NCBI GenBank assembly: GCA_037957365.1
Contig: JARHVA010002372.1
Coordinates: 909,501-973,500 of the forward strand
DNA length: 64,000 nt
Source of the DNA: Torreya grandis
Taxonomy: Eukaryota; Streptophyta; Pinopsida; Cupressales; Taxaceae
Reading direction: 5' to 3'
This document shows, in pieces, positions 52,091 through 63,598 of the stretch. The first letter of the stretch is position 1. Each line of letters opens with the position of its first letter. The position numbers were made by a program, and so were the translations under genes. The notes beneath the pieces are model-generated. The model saw only the letters and a list, made by a program, of their open reading frames with translations. It had not been told where the DNA came from and searched no databases.

Positions 52091-52700
52091 CTGAAGATCC
52101 TAATCCTCCCCTCTTCATCACTACATACATAAATCAAACCCACATCAAAAGGGTGATGATTTATGGAGGAGATAGTATTAACATTATCTCTTCTCATGCT
52201 TATGACCAACACTAACTATCTAAGATTATCATGTCAAAACTATAGCAATCATCTACGCCTTTAATGATACTATGGCCACTACCTTATGGACAGTCATCCT
52301 CCACATCTGCTTAGGACCCCACACAATTATTAAAATCTTTTACATTATAGGTGAGTTCCAATAAAACATATTAATTAAATGCTCTTAGATCCATGTCATA
52401 AGTTATGTCTCATCCACCTTACATCGATGTGTCATGTTCAAACATGAGGGTCAAATCATTACCATAAAAGCTGACCCTAGTCCTTTTGCATCTTGAAAAA
52501 TGACATATCAACCCAATGATGTTCTTATTCCTCCCTCATCCACCACACCACCAATCAATAATAACTCCACCTTTACCATCGAGGAAGCTACAACTAGCTC
52601 CTCTATACCTTCTTCTTGGATCTTTGTAGAGGACCCCTTGAAACTCACATTCTAATGTCTCTCACTGAGGGAGTATCATCTTGTAGCTTTGGATGATTTC
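52091..52700 (+). pseudogene. Tat-2 aspartic protease relic
   Basis: Protease region with KRVMIYGGDSINIISSHAY (about 52145-52200). The catalytic Asp of the DGGAS motif has become Tyr, and Ala has become Asp. Frameshifts follow in the flap region, and the CVMFKHEGQIIT-like segment is readable near 52430-52460. It cannot be active. Confidence 0.8.
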
Positions 52701-53670
52701 CCTACTCATAAAGAGTATAATAAATTCAACCATGATTATAGTTATGACCCCAATATAAAAACCATCATTCCTTTCAAGCCCCCCAACCATCAAACCAACT
52801 TAATCTATGGGAGACTTGATCATCCACTTCTTGCTTCTACCACTAACTCTTCCACCTAACCATTTACCTCTGACTTTTCCTATCTAGACAAACTTTTATT
52901 TTTCAAATTGTACCTTCATAGGTATGCTTGTAATGGATTTAGCCTCAACCATTATGAACATGGAACCCATGAGTTACCTTCCATCAAAACCTAGAAACCT
53001 TGTGAGATATTTGGCCTTGGGTTCATATCACTAGAAGAACCCATCGATTTACCAAAACCCATCGCCACCATTGAGGAAAACATCCCATCCTCAACCAACC
53101 TAGTCTCCTTTGAAATCTAAAGATTTTAAAAATCATTCCTCCTAACTTCTTTTTAGTTAATACTATTATTTTATGCCCTCTAATATATAAAATGGATGGT
53201 CTATCCAAAACCCTTCCTCTCATTCATCATAAAATGGTAGAAGATGATTCACCTACCATCAACACCATCCAACATCAAGAAAATGATTCCATTCTCAGCT
53301 ATCTTGATTTGAGGGATTATTATATAAAAAAATTCCTTCCTTATAAGAACCAAACCATGTTGAGTGAATCCACTATTGATGTCAACTTAGGTATCAGGAT
53401 AACCCCTACATTGTAAAGATCAATCAATCCTTAGATTCCATAGAGCAACAAGATTAACCTTCCTTACTTCATGACCAAAGCATATAATTTGCTTGGTTCT
53501 ATTAAATATACCTAAAATTGACCCTTCAATTTCCCTCCATAACATCATCACCCATCTTGATGCTAAATCTATCAAACAAAAGCTTCACAGGATGCACCCT
53601 CACATCACCCTTCTACTCAAATAATATCTTTAGTGTCTCTTATCTATCAATTTCAACATATCAGAATAGA
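52701..53670 (+). pseudogene. Tat-2 protease-RT connector, truncated
   Basis: Matches 9060-10000 of Tat-1. An open frame at 53192-53416 holds IQHQENDSILSYLDLRDYY and SESTIDVNLGI, parallel to the Tat-1 connector. The alignment continues through MHPHITLL-like sequence (about 53590-53620) and ends near 53660. Confidence 0.75.
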
Positions 53671-53689
53671 AGTGATAGGTGATTAGTAT

Positions 53690-54725
53690 GGATGTTATCC
53701 AAGGTTGACCATTTTCATAAAACATGCATGACATGATCTTGGTTATGGTTGATAAAGTAATCAAGGTAGCTCATTTTATACCAGGTAATTTGATAGTTGA
53801 TGCACCTACTCTTGTGAGGAGGTTCATAAAATAAGTGTATTGATTGCATCAATTTAAAAAGAATATAATTTTGGATCATGATCCAAATATGACTTCTAGG
53901 TTTTGATTAACTCTAAATTCAACTTTGAGTATGTAACTAAACTTCAACACTACATATCACTCACAGACTGATGATTAAATTGAGTGAGTTAATAAGGTGT
54001 TAGAGGATCTCCTTCATATTTATTGCATGGATCATAAATATAAGTGGGAGGAGTATCTTACATTGGTTGAGTTTGATTAAAATAACTTATACCAACTATT
54101 TTTGAATATGACACAATTTGAAGCATTATATGGAAGAAGGTCTAGGATACCATTCAGTTAGGATAGGTTGGAAGACATGGTAGTCTTTGGACCTAAGATG
54201 CTTTCAAAAATAGAAGATCAAGTTAGATCAATTAGGTAGAGGTTATTCAAGGACAATGATAGGTACAAGAGCTATGTTGATCCAAAGAGAATAGCTAGGT
54301 AATTTTTAGTAGGTGATAAAGTGTTATTATTGATTAAGCTACATAAAAACTTGATTCTAATTTAGGAAGTAAACAAAACTTTCATCAATATATGTGGGAC
54401 CCTTCAAGGTTTTATAATTGGTCAATACTATGGTGTATAGGCTTATTTTTCCACCAACCCTAGCTCTATTGTATAATGTCTTCCATGTATCTTATCTTAA
54501 AAAGTATACAGCCAATCCTTCACATGTTGGAATGGAATGCTTTGCAGGTTCTAGATCTTGAGGTGGTCATGGTAGAACCAATCAGAGTAATTGACACACA
54601 AACTTTATTTGAGTAATAGATAAGTGTCACACTACAAGGTAATATGGGACTAATACTCTGAGGATAGTGCTACTTGGGAGGACTATAATGAGTTCTTTAG
54701 GTTATTTTCACATTTGTTTTCTTGA
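53690..54725 (+). pseudogene. chromovirus integrase and chromodomain relic
   Basis: A gypsy pol C-terminus of chromovirus type. The core reads MILVMVDKVIKVAHFIPG (about 53735-53785), LDHDPNMTSRF (about 53873-53905), YHSQTDD*IE*VNKVLEDLL (about 53957-54015; the stops stand for Gln and Arg, the catalytic Glu is kept) and FEALYGRR (54118-54143). Then come the GDKVLLL-like and HVSYLKKY-like (about 54485-54510) segments. The chromodomain end is KVIWD, a stop at a Gln position, then YSEDSATWEDYNEFF, with the terminator at 54723-54725. The chromodomain guides integration to certain chromatin in this lineage. The left part of the element is missing. Confidence 0.85.
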
Positions 54726-54819
54726 TTTGATGTTTCATATTATATTATTTTTCTACTGGATAATGTTTTTAGTTTAGAACTAGTGTTTAAATAAGTGTCA
54801 TCAAGATGATGACCAACTT

Positions 54820-54831
54820 TAGGGGGAAGGA
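54820..54831 (+). other. chromovirus polypurine tract
   Basis: TAGGGGGAAGGA directly before the LTR start TGTCACATCC. Confidence 0.8.
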
Positions 54832-55043
54832 TGTCACATCCTAATTTCTCACTAAGATAATTTTATTGATTATCCATGGATATTATTATGGTTGGTAAAT
54901 TAAATATTTCTATTTAACTAAATTTTAAGTCATATGTTATTATGGGATAGTTGTATATTACTTTAATTACATGATTACATTGCTATGAGTTAATTATATT
55001 GTATATTATTTACATTATAATCATGTTGATTAGATGTTATTAT
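54832..55043 (+). repeat. start of chromovirus 3' LTR, interrupted
   Basis: Begins TGTCACATCCTAATTTCTCA after the polypurine tract. After 212 bases it is broken by the copia element at 55044. The rest of the LTR must lie beyond the right window edge. Confidence 0.75.
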
Positions 55044-58000
55044 TGGAACACAACTAGATATTAAGAGGGGGGTGAATCAATATGTTAACTAAAACCAATC
55101 CTTTAATACTTTTAAAGATAATTCAAAAGCATATGTCGATTAAAATATAAATGCAGAGATCACATACACACACAAATACTCATGACACTAGATTTGTATG
55201 TGGAAAACCCAAAGAAAAAAACTATGGTGAGAATAGCTTCTAGAAAATACTATTCTAATCCAACCTCAAAATTCAAAGCCTCACTAATAAACCTCACTGG
55301 TTATAATTTTTAAGGACACCAATCCTAAGGAGACACCAATCCCCTCATTTAAGATCACCAACTCTAAGGAAGTACCCACTCCCTAATCTGAGCACCCACT
55401 TAGCTTATTTGATGGAACCAACCTATCAAAATTTTATATGGAGCTATAACTCCAATTTACAAGTCAAATTCATACATAAATCCAAATCTCTATTCTTTAT
55501 TATAGTTATAATCTACAACTAATCATACTCTACATATTCTCTTTGTGCCTTTCTTCCTCTCTTGTCCTCTCTATTCCTATGGTCCTATATCTAGATATCT
55601 GTCTATTTGAAACACTTCATTGGCTTCACCAACCAAACTATTCTTCTCTACCCCCTTTGGTTTTGTGTCTTTATGATTTTCTATTTGACACACTTTATTG
55701 GATTTTTCTTTGTGCCTCTATCTATATTCGACATAGCTTAATAAAAAATGCAATTATTCTAGCACTTTTTGCTTTGTCCTAGATATCATATATATAAACA
55801 AATGATCTAGGGTTTTCTTGTTCTCTATGTTCACACTTGGACTACAAAAACATCATATCAATTCTAGACTTTAGTTTATTAAGATATGAAATATTAGTGC
55901 CTATGTCTCGATTCCATGCATGATGACATAATTATAGATATCTTTACTATATATAAAATCTGTTAGACTCAAGTTTTGATGTAGAAGCTCTTCAATGTAG
56001 ATTTGATCGGTTGGTTCAGTTAATATCATTGTTTGTGTCAAGATATAGAGATTATATACAATTTCTTGCATGTTCCTCCAGCTAACTATTTGTTTGGACA
56101 TGACTTTAAATGTTGATCATTGATTTTGCCTTTGACACCATGATCTAATAGTCCACACTCAAATGACTCAAATTTAAAACATGACCATTCGATCTTCTTG
56201 ATCTAAGCTTCCACATGCCATTCAATCTTCAAAGATGCACAATCTTTAGTTCTTTCTTGATGTTAAACATCAAGCTCTTTATCCTATCTCATTGCTTCCT
56301 ATATCTTTGGATTAATTTTACTTCATCGATCTTCTCAAATGTGATCAGTCTTTGAATTTATACTATGTCAATAAACATCAAGAAATTTATAAAATTTGAG
56401 TCCATTCGTTCTATTAGATATCCTTTGCATGATCACCCATGTACCATCAGATCTTCTAACAAGCTCGATCATTAAATCTGACAAGCTTATGCTCATTGGG
56501 TCTCTATCTGACAAGCTCTTTAAATGTGACACTTGTCACTTTCATGCTCATTCAAAGCTCCTTTTAACAATTTGATTTCATCATGCTCCATTGGATATCT
56601 AATTTCTTATTAAGTGTGATCCATTGATCAAGCTCAAATATAATATAAAGTCTAAGACTTAGGAATTATTAAGTCCTTTAAACACTACTTGAACTGATAA
56701 TTACTAGGTTGAGGGGATAATTTATCAATAATGACAAAGGCTTAAGTTATAACTTAAGCTACTAGTTCCTGGCTATACCAAGTCAACATTAAAATAAAAC
56801 TTTTCTTGTTGATGCCATGGCTAAACCCTTTAGGTTTTACTGAGAAACCATATATAGTCTGAGAGCAAAGATAATTTAATTTTGAGCTCATTCCTTCTAA
56901 ATTGAACCTGCAATCCATATATTCAAGATGATCATGAAAAACTCATAACAAATATATTATCTATTTTTTTGAACTTTTCTTGTTGACACAATGGCTAAAC
57001 CCTTTGGGTTTTACTGAGAAACCCTATCCAGTCTGAGAGAAAAGATAATTCAATTTTGAGCTCATTCCTTCTAAATTGAACCTACAGTCCATATATTAAA
57101 GATACTCATGAAAAACCCATAACAAATCTATTATCTATTTCTTTTGAAAATGCCCATAGATGATCTCTGTAAACACATGACCTTGTGTATATTTTGTCTA
57201 TGTATGGAGACCCTTTTATTTTTCTTGGAAGGCTAAATTAGCCCCTATATAACTCATGTTTCACTTAGTCAGATGACCTCCAAATTAGTTCATATGATCC
57301 TCTTACATAGGGGATTCCATCCATATATCCATTTGCTCTTTAAGCCCTCATATGTGCAAGATATGACATCATAAAAATGCTTTCTTAGCTTTTTATTACA
57401 ACCTACAAATTTAACTAAGTGTTGGAAAACACTATCAAAATGCCTTGGAGCCCTACTTTGCTCAAACATATATCTTTTTTCATGCTACATCATGTGACAT
57501 GAGCTTTAGTGTATAGAAACTAGGCATAAAAATGAATATACTCATGTGATCATTTTGTACTAACACCTCCATGTGTGAAAACACTAACCTCATCAATATG
57601 CTTACTTGGCTCTATTTAGCCCTTTTTGTAAATTTGGCTAACCATAGAAACTTAGTGGATTTTGTCCAAGTAGCCAACTTTTCATGCCCATATCTTCAAC
57701 TAATCTTCATTGTATGTCTTCAATTCTAGCACATAACTACTAGGGACTAATGTGATCACAACCATGTAACCAACTCCCCCATATTTGATCATATGTGGTA
57801 ATGGTGATGTCAAAAAAATGCCTTCTCATTTTTTGTGTCATAGACCCAAAATATCTAAATGATCAATGTGAAGAACCGGATGAATCCCATTCATGTACAT
57901 AAGCATTCCAATCATCCTTGACCTCTGATAGGATGCCTTGCACATCTTCAAATTGCCATACTCAGCCTTGAGCATCAATGACATCTATAATCTCCCTTTT

Positions 58001-58057
58001 GACATCAATGACATGCTCATAATGTCCTTTTTGACATCAATGACAATAAAATTTCCA
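55044..58057 (-). repeat. copia 3' LTR (left copy)
   Basis: Its left end, TGGAACACAACT, matches the right LTR at 63599 for the whole 400 visible bases. The right end is set at TTTCCA (58057), which would give inverted ends TGGAA..TTCCA and places a polypurine tract five bases away. This boundary is an inference, because the matching end of the other LTR is outside the window. The LTR would be about 3.0 kb. Short open frames inside (e.g. 55543-55782) have no meaning. Confidence 0.65.
56798..57145. repeat. 174-bp tandem duplication within the copia LTR
   Basis: Two adjacent copies begin AACTTTTCTTGTTGA (56798 and 56972) and share GGCTAAACCCTTTRGGTTTTACTGAGAAACC and most of the following sequence. 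They differ at about a dozen or more sites, so the duplication is not recent. Confidence 0.85.
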
Positions 58058-58500
58058 AAAATATCCCCCTTTGTCATTGATGGAAAATTAAATGCTATGA
58101 TCTTCAACTATTCAACTTCTTCTCTAGCATTACTTGAAATGGCTTTTGATAAGTATGAACTGAAGTTGTTCATACCAAAGTTTCCCCCCCTTAGGAAATG
58201 GCACATTTACCTAGTACTCAACTTGGACACTCACTCTTCTTATTTGATATTTGCACTTTTGTAGAGAACATTTTGCTCTTTCTCCTATAGAGAGAATTTT
58301 CACCTTTTTCCCCCTTTGACATCAATGGTAAAAGGACTCTAGCTAACTATTTCTCCAAATATTTCTCCTCTTTTATTAGTTAAAGGTGTTTGTCCAAGAA
58401 TCTAAAAATTTCAATTCATTAGTAATTTTTAGAAGTATACATACCTAAGTTGAATTTTATTTCTTCTTACAGGGATTAATAAAGCTTCCATAAGACTCCC
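58058..58500 (-). other. multiple polypurine tracts of the copia element
   Basis: On the minus strand, G-rich purine tracts occur at about 58494 (AGGGGGAGTCTTATGG), 58309 (GTCAAAGGGGGAAAAAGG), 58186 (CCTAAGGGGGGGGAAA) and 58063 (GACAAAGGGGGATA, next to the LTR). The motif GTCATTGATGTCAAAA recurs around them and in the LTR edge (57985-58050). Repeated tracts upstream of the 3' LTR are a known Sirevirus trait. Confidence 0.65.
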
Positions 58501-58569
58501 CCTGGACTTATGCACTATCACTAGTGATTTAGTGATGTGGTTTAGGAGCCACCACTCCCAAATTCTATC

Positions 58570-58990
58570 TTAGATAGTCAAATTGTTCCTTGGGAGAGGT
58601 TTGGTGAATATGTCTACAATTTGGTCCTTAGTTGGCACATATTCCATTGTGACCTCTTGATCTACAACCCTTTCTCTTAAGAATTGATACTTGATTAACA
58701 TGTGCTTGGTTTTTGAATCCATCACTAGATTATTTGATATATTTATAGCACTTGAATTATCACAAACAATAGAAATAGGTGATTTGTACTCAACCTTAAT
58801 GTCTTTGAGTGATTGATTCATCCACAAGACTTGAGTGAAACATGCCACTACTACTACATATTTTTATTCAGCTATAGAAAGAGCAAATGACTCTTGATTT
58901 TTTCTCAGCCACGAAACAAGTATGTTTTGAAGGAAAAATGAACCACCACTAGAACCACACTTCCTACCCAATTAGCATATGTATATGTTG
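58570..58990 (-). pseudogene. copia RNase H relic
   Basis: C-terminal RNase H of pol. The frame at 58848-58570 reads ALWM-like VLWMNQSLKDIKVEY, then ISIVCDNSSAINISNN (the CDN motif with its Asp is kept), SKTKHMLIKYQFLRE and DQIVDIFTKPLPRN, the standard end of copia pol. Upstream of it a stop interrupts the E-Y-V/A region (SI..EYKYVVVVACF, about 58840-58880). It is followed by the polypurine region. Confidence 0.9.
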
Positions 58991-58999
58991 TCAAATTGA

Positions 59000-60240
59000 A
59001 ATCTACACTTGTAGGGTATCATAGGCCATAGTCAATTGTGCTCTTGATGTATCTAAAGATTCTTTTCACTGCATTGACATGTGACTCTTTAAGAATAGCC
59101 TAAAATATAGAAACCATGCACACTACTTACATGATATTTGATCTTGATGCATTTAGGTATAATAAGCTACCTATCATTGATCTATACATAGTCTTATTTG
59201 CAAAAAGTGACTCATCCTCTTTGATCAACTTGCATCCAATTATCATGGGAGTACTAACTGGTTTGCTATCTTCCATTCCAAATTTTTTTAGCATCTCCTT
59301 TTCATACTTGGTTTGTGATATGAATATCCCTTCATCAATTTGTGCTATTTGTAGACCAATGAAGAAAGAAAGTTCTTCTAGCATAGACATCTCAAATTCA
59401 CTTTTCATTTGTGTAGTAAATTCTTTGCACATTTTGTTATTAATACCACCAAAGATGATTTCATATACATAAACAACAATAATCAACATATGCTCACCTT
59501 TTGATTTGAAGTATAGACTATTGTCTACACATCCTTTGTTGAAACCTTGTTGTTGTAGGTATTGGTCCAATCTTATATACCATGCCCTAGGTGCTTGTGT
59601 TAGACCATATAGTGATTTCTTCAATTTTCACACACAATCTTCCTCATCTGACAACTGAAAACCTTCTGGTTGTTCAATATGGGCTTCTTCTTCTAGGTTC
59701 CATTCAAGAAAGGAAACTTTACATCCATTTGATAGACTTTGAAATTTTTGCAAACAAAAAAATAGAAACATTCTTATAGCTTCCAATCTAGTAACTGGAG
59801 AAAATGTTTCCTTAATGTCATTACCTTCTACTTGTGCATATCCATTGCACACCAATCTCACTTTATTTCTTATAACAACTTCATCCTCATTGAGCTTATT
59901 TCTATAGACCCATTTTGTTTCTATCACATTCTTGTTTGAGGGTCTTGGAACTAATTGCTAAGTTTTGTTATTTTATATTTGGCTTAGTTATTCTTCCATG
60001 GCTTTTAGCCAGTTCTCATCTGTTGCTAGCTTCAACATATCTCTTAGGCTCAATTTCAAGTATTAGAGAAAAACTTACTTGCTCCTTGTTCATTACAACT
60101 CTTCTCTTTGTTTGAACTCCTTCATTATTATTGCCAATTATCCACTCTTTAGGATGATCCTTTTGAAAAAATCTTGGAGGTGCATTTTCATTCTTTTCTT
60201 GAGCCTCTTCACTATCTACTTCTTCTTTAATATCTATCTC
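59000..60240 (-). pseudogene. copia reverse transcriptase relic
   Basis: Begins around 60200; readable from WVYRNKLNEDEVVIRNKVRL and CNGYAQVEGNDIKETFSPV (59910-59800), then FLEWNLEEEAHIEQPEGF (about 59710-59650), KKSLYGLTQAPRAWY (59624-59580) and the active-site segment VVYVYEIIFGG (about 59480-59450). The site is normally YVDD: both Asp residues have changed, to Tyr and Glu, so the enzyme is dead even apart from stops. Later parts FFIGLQIAQIDEGIFISQTKY and the MIGSLLYL block (to 59127) are well kept. The frame from 59624 to 59127 is open. Confidence 0.92.
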
Positions 60241-61110
60241 TTAATTACCAATTTCTTTGTTAGGTTCAACATGTTTTATGCCTTCTTCAAACTTGAAATT
60301 TGTGTTCTCTACCATCTTGTGTAGCCTATTATTGTAACATATATAGGTTTTGATTTGAGTGGAATAACTAAGAAATATTCCTTCATCACATATTGATTCA
60401 AAGCTTCCCATTTTATCCTTATTTCTTCTGATGTAGCATTTGCTTCCAAACACTCTAAAGTACTTAACAGAGATAGGATCTCCATACCATAGATCATAGG
60501 GAGTTTTATCACTATTTACCCTCAGTTGAACTTTATCTAAGATGTATACTACTATTTTGACTGCTTCTCTCCAATATCCATCTCATAACTTGGCCTCTTG
60601 TAGCATTGTTCTAGCCATTTCCTTGACTGTTCTATTCTTTCTCTCAACAACTCCATTTTGCTATGGAGTCTTTGTTGTAGAGTAGTGCCTTTTAATCCCA
60701 TGGTCTTCATAATAATCTATGAATTCATTTGAGGTGAATTCTCCACCTTGATCAGATCTTAAGTATTTGATTTATCTTCCAATCTCATTTTCAACTATGG
60801 CTCTAAAGATCTTGAATCTCTCAAAGGCTTGAGATTTATCTTTAAAAAAGGTTATCCATATCATTCTTGAGTAATCATCTATAAATAAAATGAATTACCA
60901 CTCTCCTTTAGATCCTCTTGTCTTGGTAGGACCACAAAGATTAGTATGAACTAATTGTAAAAGCTTTGTAGTTGCATAATATTTTGTTTGAAATCTGACC
61001 CTTGTCTACTTGCCTAGTTAACATTCCTTGCAAGTAGTATTTATAGGTTTGGTTATGTTGGGAATGTGTCTTACACACTTATTTGAGATCACTTTGACTA
61101 TATTATGAAA
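60241..61110 (-). pseudogene. copia integrase relic
   Basis: Integrase core in the order zinc region (HNIVKVISNKCVRHI, about 61095-61040; CKEC near 61025), LVHTNLCGPTKTRG (about 60950-60905), the FILFIDDYSR-like segment, LRSDQGGEFTSNEF (about 60760-60720) and NGVVERKNRT (about 60650-60620). The first catalytic Asp (usually DLCGP) is Asn here, a G-to-A change; the second Asp and the Glu are kept. The C-terminal part (60512-60241) reads FRVFGSKCYIRRNKDKMGSF-like. Stops at Gln and Trp positions are frequent. Confidence 0.88.
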
Positions 61111-61582
61111 TTTGACATGACCTATTCTCCTGTGCCACAACCAACTCGATATTGCTCTCAGTCCTTTTCCCTTCTACAACTATTCTTCTAGATTTGTTTA
61201 ACTTATAGCCTTCTACATCAAATGTGACCTTGTATCCATTATCACATATTTGGTTGATACTTAGCAGATTATGCTTTAATCCTTTAACATAAAGGACATC
61301 ATGTGTACGTAGTTTACCATCTATGTTCAAGGTTCCTTTACCTTTGATCTTTATTATTGTGTTGTCTCTTAAGCTAATAGATCCTTCCTTACATTTGCTC
61401 AATCTGGTGAACTTGATCTTTATAACAATTATATGCTTTGAGAAGCCACTATCTATTACCCACAAATTTTTCTCCTTGACATAGAGTGTAGTCTGAGCAA
61501 TCATGGATTGATTTTTTACTCTCCACACATCTTTGGGTTTCTTATTTAGCTTCTTTTCAAAAACTTGTGAACCTTTGTTCAC
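61103..61582 (-). pseudogene. copia protease and pre-integrase domain
   Basis: Open frame of 159 codons. The protease active site is WVIDSGFSKHI (Asp kept; usually DSGCS). It is followed by GSISLRDNTIIKIKGKGTL and the pre-integrase block LYVKGLKHNLLSINQICDNG, which in copia leads into integrase. It overlaps the end of gag by four bases in a different frame, which may be the original arrangement or the result of an indel. Confidence 0.9.
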
Positions 61583-63524
61583 ACTGGGATGATGCCTTTC
61601 TTTACATTGTGTACTTTTGATTTTACAAATCTAGTTTTATAATGTTTAGCTATGTGACCAAAGTTATTGCAATTATAGCACATTATATTTGTATCTACCA
61701 ACGGTGCAAATGAATATTTGATTACAAAATTGATTCTCCTTGTAGTTACAACTCTATAATTACTAGCCTTATGACCAAAATGATTATATCTATAACAATA
61801 ACCATAAAAAGATGAGGAATACCTGGTCATAACATTTCTTGGTACAACATGAGTAATTTTTCTAAGCTGTGGCTTCTTCAATTTTTTCACTTTAGTGTAT
61901 CCTTTAGCATTAGCTACCTTTATCTTCTTTTTCTCTTCAACCTTATTTATGGTTTTGACTTTCTTCACATCACCTATATTTGAGTTTCTCTTTGTATCCT
62001 TGCAAGATTTCTCTTTCTTTGCTCCTAATTCTCCTTCTACTTTGAAGTTTTCATATAAGTTAGTAAATATACTAGTTGAGGAACTTTTTCCCTTCTCACA
62101 ACCAAGACCTAATCTCTCTTTTGAGGGCTTTGAGAGTTGATCAGTTCATCAAGAATGTTTAATCCTCCTGTCAACTTTAGACTTTTATTTAATTAACCTT
62201 TGGATTTTTCAAGTTCTTTTCTCAAAGCTACTATTTCTACCTCAAGCTTCACACATTCATTAGATTTAGATTGTAGTTCCATTTTGACTATATCTTCTAT
62301 TATTTTATCTTCTTCAACTTGTGTCTTTGGGTTAATTACCATCTGATCAAATTTATCAAGAATTTTATAAATTTTCTCAATTTCCTTTTATCCAAGCTTC
62401 TTTTATTTTAAGTTATATTTTCTCAGCTTATTAATCTCATCTAGAGCACATATGAGCTCACATTCTAGATCCACTTCTCCTTCTTCTTCATCTGAGTCTT
62501 CAACTTCATCTTGATCTAGATTTATAGAAGTTGATCCTACTATCATGAATAGGGATTAATTTCCTTTAGCCACAAAATCACAACCATGATCATCATTTGA
62601 GCTATCACTATCTTCCATTAAGTCACTATATTCTTTTGTGTATAGACCTTTCTTATTCTTGAAGAAGTTCTTCTTCTTAGGATAGTATGGTTTCACCTTT
62701 TTTCTACTCTCTACTTTCTCAGAGTTATCCTTTTTATTATGAGTGCATTTAGTAGAAAAATGTCCTACTTTAACATAGTTAAAGAATTTGAGGGGTAACT
62801 TACCTTTATAATTTCCATATCATCTCTTTAGTCTTTTGACAAAGTTAGCTTCTTCTTCATCAGTCTCCTCAGATTTAGATGTAGATGTTTCTTTTTTTAC
62901 TTGTTTGGTTACTTTGAATGCAACTTCTCTCTTGAAGGTGTTTATCTCTCCCATTCTCATCTCATAGGATCTAAAGGTCCCATGCAACTCATCAACAATG
63001 ATTTTATCTATATCTCTTGATTCTTCTATTGCAAAGATTTTAGAATCATATCTTGAAGGCAAAGATCTTAAAACCTTCTTGAAAATGATTGACTCTTTCA
63101 TTTGTTCTCTAAGGCCTCTGATTGCATTTACTATTTCATCTACCTTGAGTAGGTAGATTTTAATATTTTCCTCTTCATTCATCTTAAGGCTCTCAAACTT
63201 ACCTTTGTAAGTTTGTAGCTTGGCCTGCTTTACCTTGTCATCTCCTGCATAGATTCCTTTCAACTTGTTATAGATGTCTTGTGCATTCTGACAGTAAATG
63301 ACTTTGACAAACTCTAAGTTTGATAGTTCACAAAGAATAACATTATTTACCTTGGCATATCTCTCATATACCTTCTTGGTAGCTATATATCCATTTACCA
63401 TAGACATGCATACATCAAACCCTAATGAATAAATATATGTTTACATTCTTATGCTCTAAAATGCATAATTATATCCATCAAAGAGAGGTGGATTTAATGA
63501 TGAATATCCTTCATGACTCAACAT
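61579..63524 (-). pseudogene. copia gag relic (UBN2-type, two zinc knuckles)
   Basis: Gag of the copia element. The likely start is the ATG at 63524, since the frame MLSHEGYSSLNPPLFDGYNY runs into the open frame at 63407-62820 through one TAG (a Trp position) and one TAA (a Gln position). The UBN2-type core covers NAQDIYNKLKGIYAGDDKV, KFESLKMNEEENI and LRSLPSRYDSKIFAI. A Lys/Glu-rich, coiled-coil-like part (62800-61970) is broken by stops. Two zinc knuckles follow near 61800-61760 and 61680-61636: the second reads CYNCNNFGHIAKHYK, with the last Cys changed to Tyr; the first has lost two of its Cys to Tyr. All three are G-to-A changes. The length and knuckle pair fit a Sirevirus-like gag. Confidence 0.88.
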
Positions 63525-63580
63525 TGTGTTCACTATTACAAGATCTACCTGAGTTGATTAATATTTTTTAAGGAACCTTA

Positions 63581-63594
63581 AGATCTAATACTAA
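63581..63594 (-). other. copia primer-binding site (initiator-Met type, decayed)
   Basis: On the minus strand TTAGTATTAGATCT, a few bases after the LTR end. The copia consensus is TTGGTATCAGAGC; one G-to-A and one C-to-T change account for the main differences. Confidence 0.7.
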
Positions 63595-63598
63595 TTTT

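Larger units (their letters stand above)
45884..53670 (+). mobile_element. Tat-2: second Tat-type element, 3' truncated
   Basis: Related to Tat-1 in LTR, primer site, gag, linker, protease and connector, in the same order and direction. It ends abruptly at about 53650-53690 at the point that corresponds to the beginning of RT (compare 10000 in Tat-1), and what follows is a different element. RT, both RNase H copies, integrase and 3' LTR are absent. The left end sits on the satellite array. Confidence 0.85.

Noticed and set aside
55543..55782. 79-codon frame inside the copia LTR
   Set aside because: LTR sequence without coding function; Leu/Cys-rich by base composition.
57938..58264. 108-codon frame at the copia LTR edge
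   Set aside because: It spans the LTR boundary and the polypurine tracts on the strand opposite to the element's genes.
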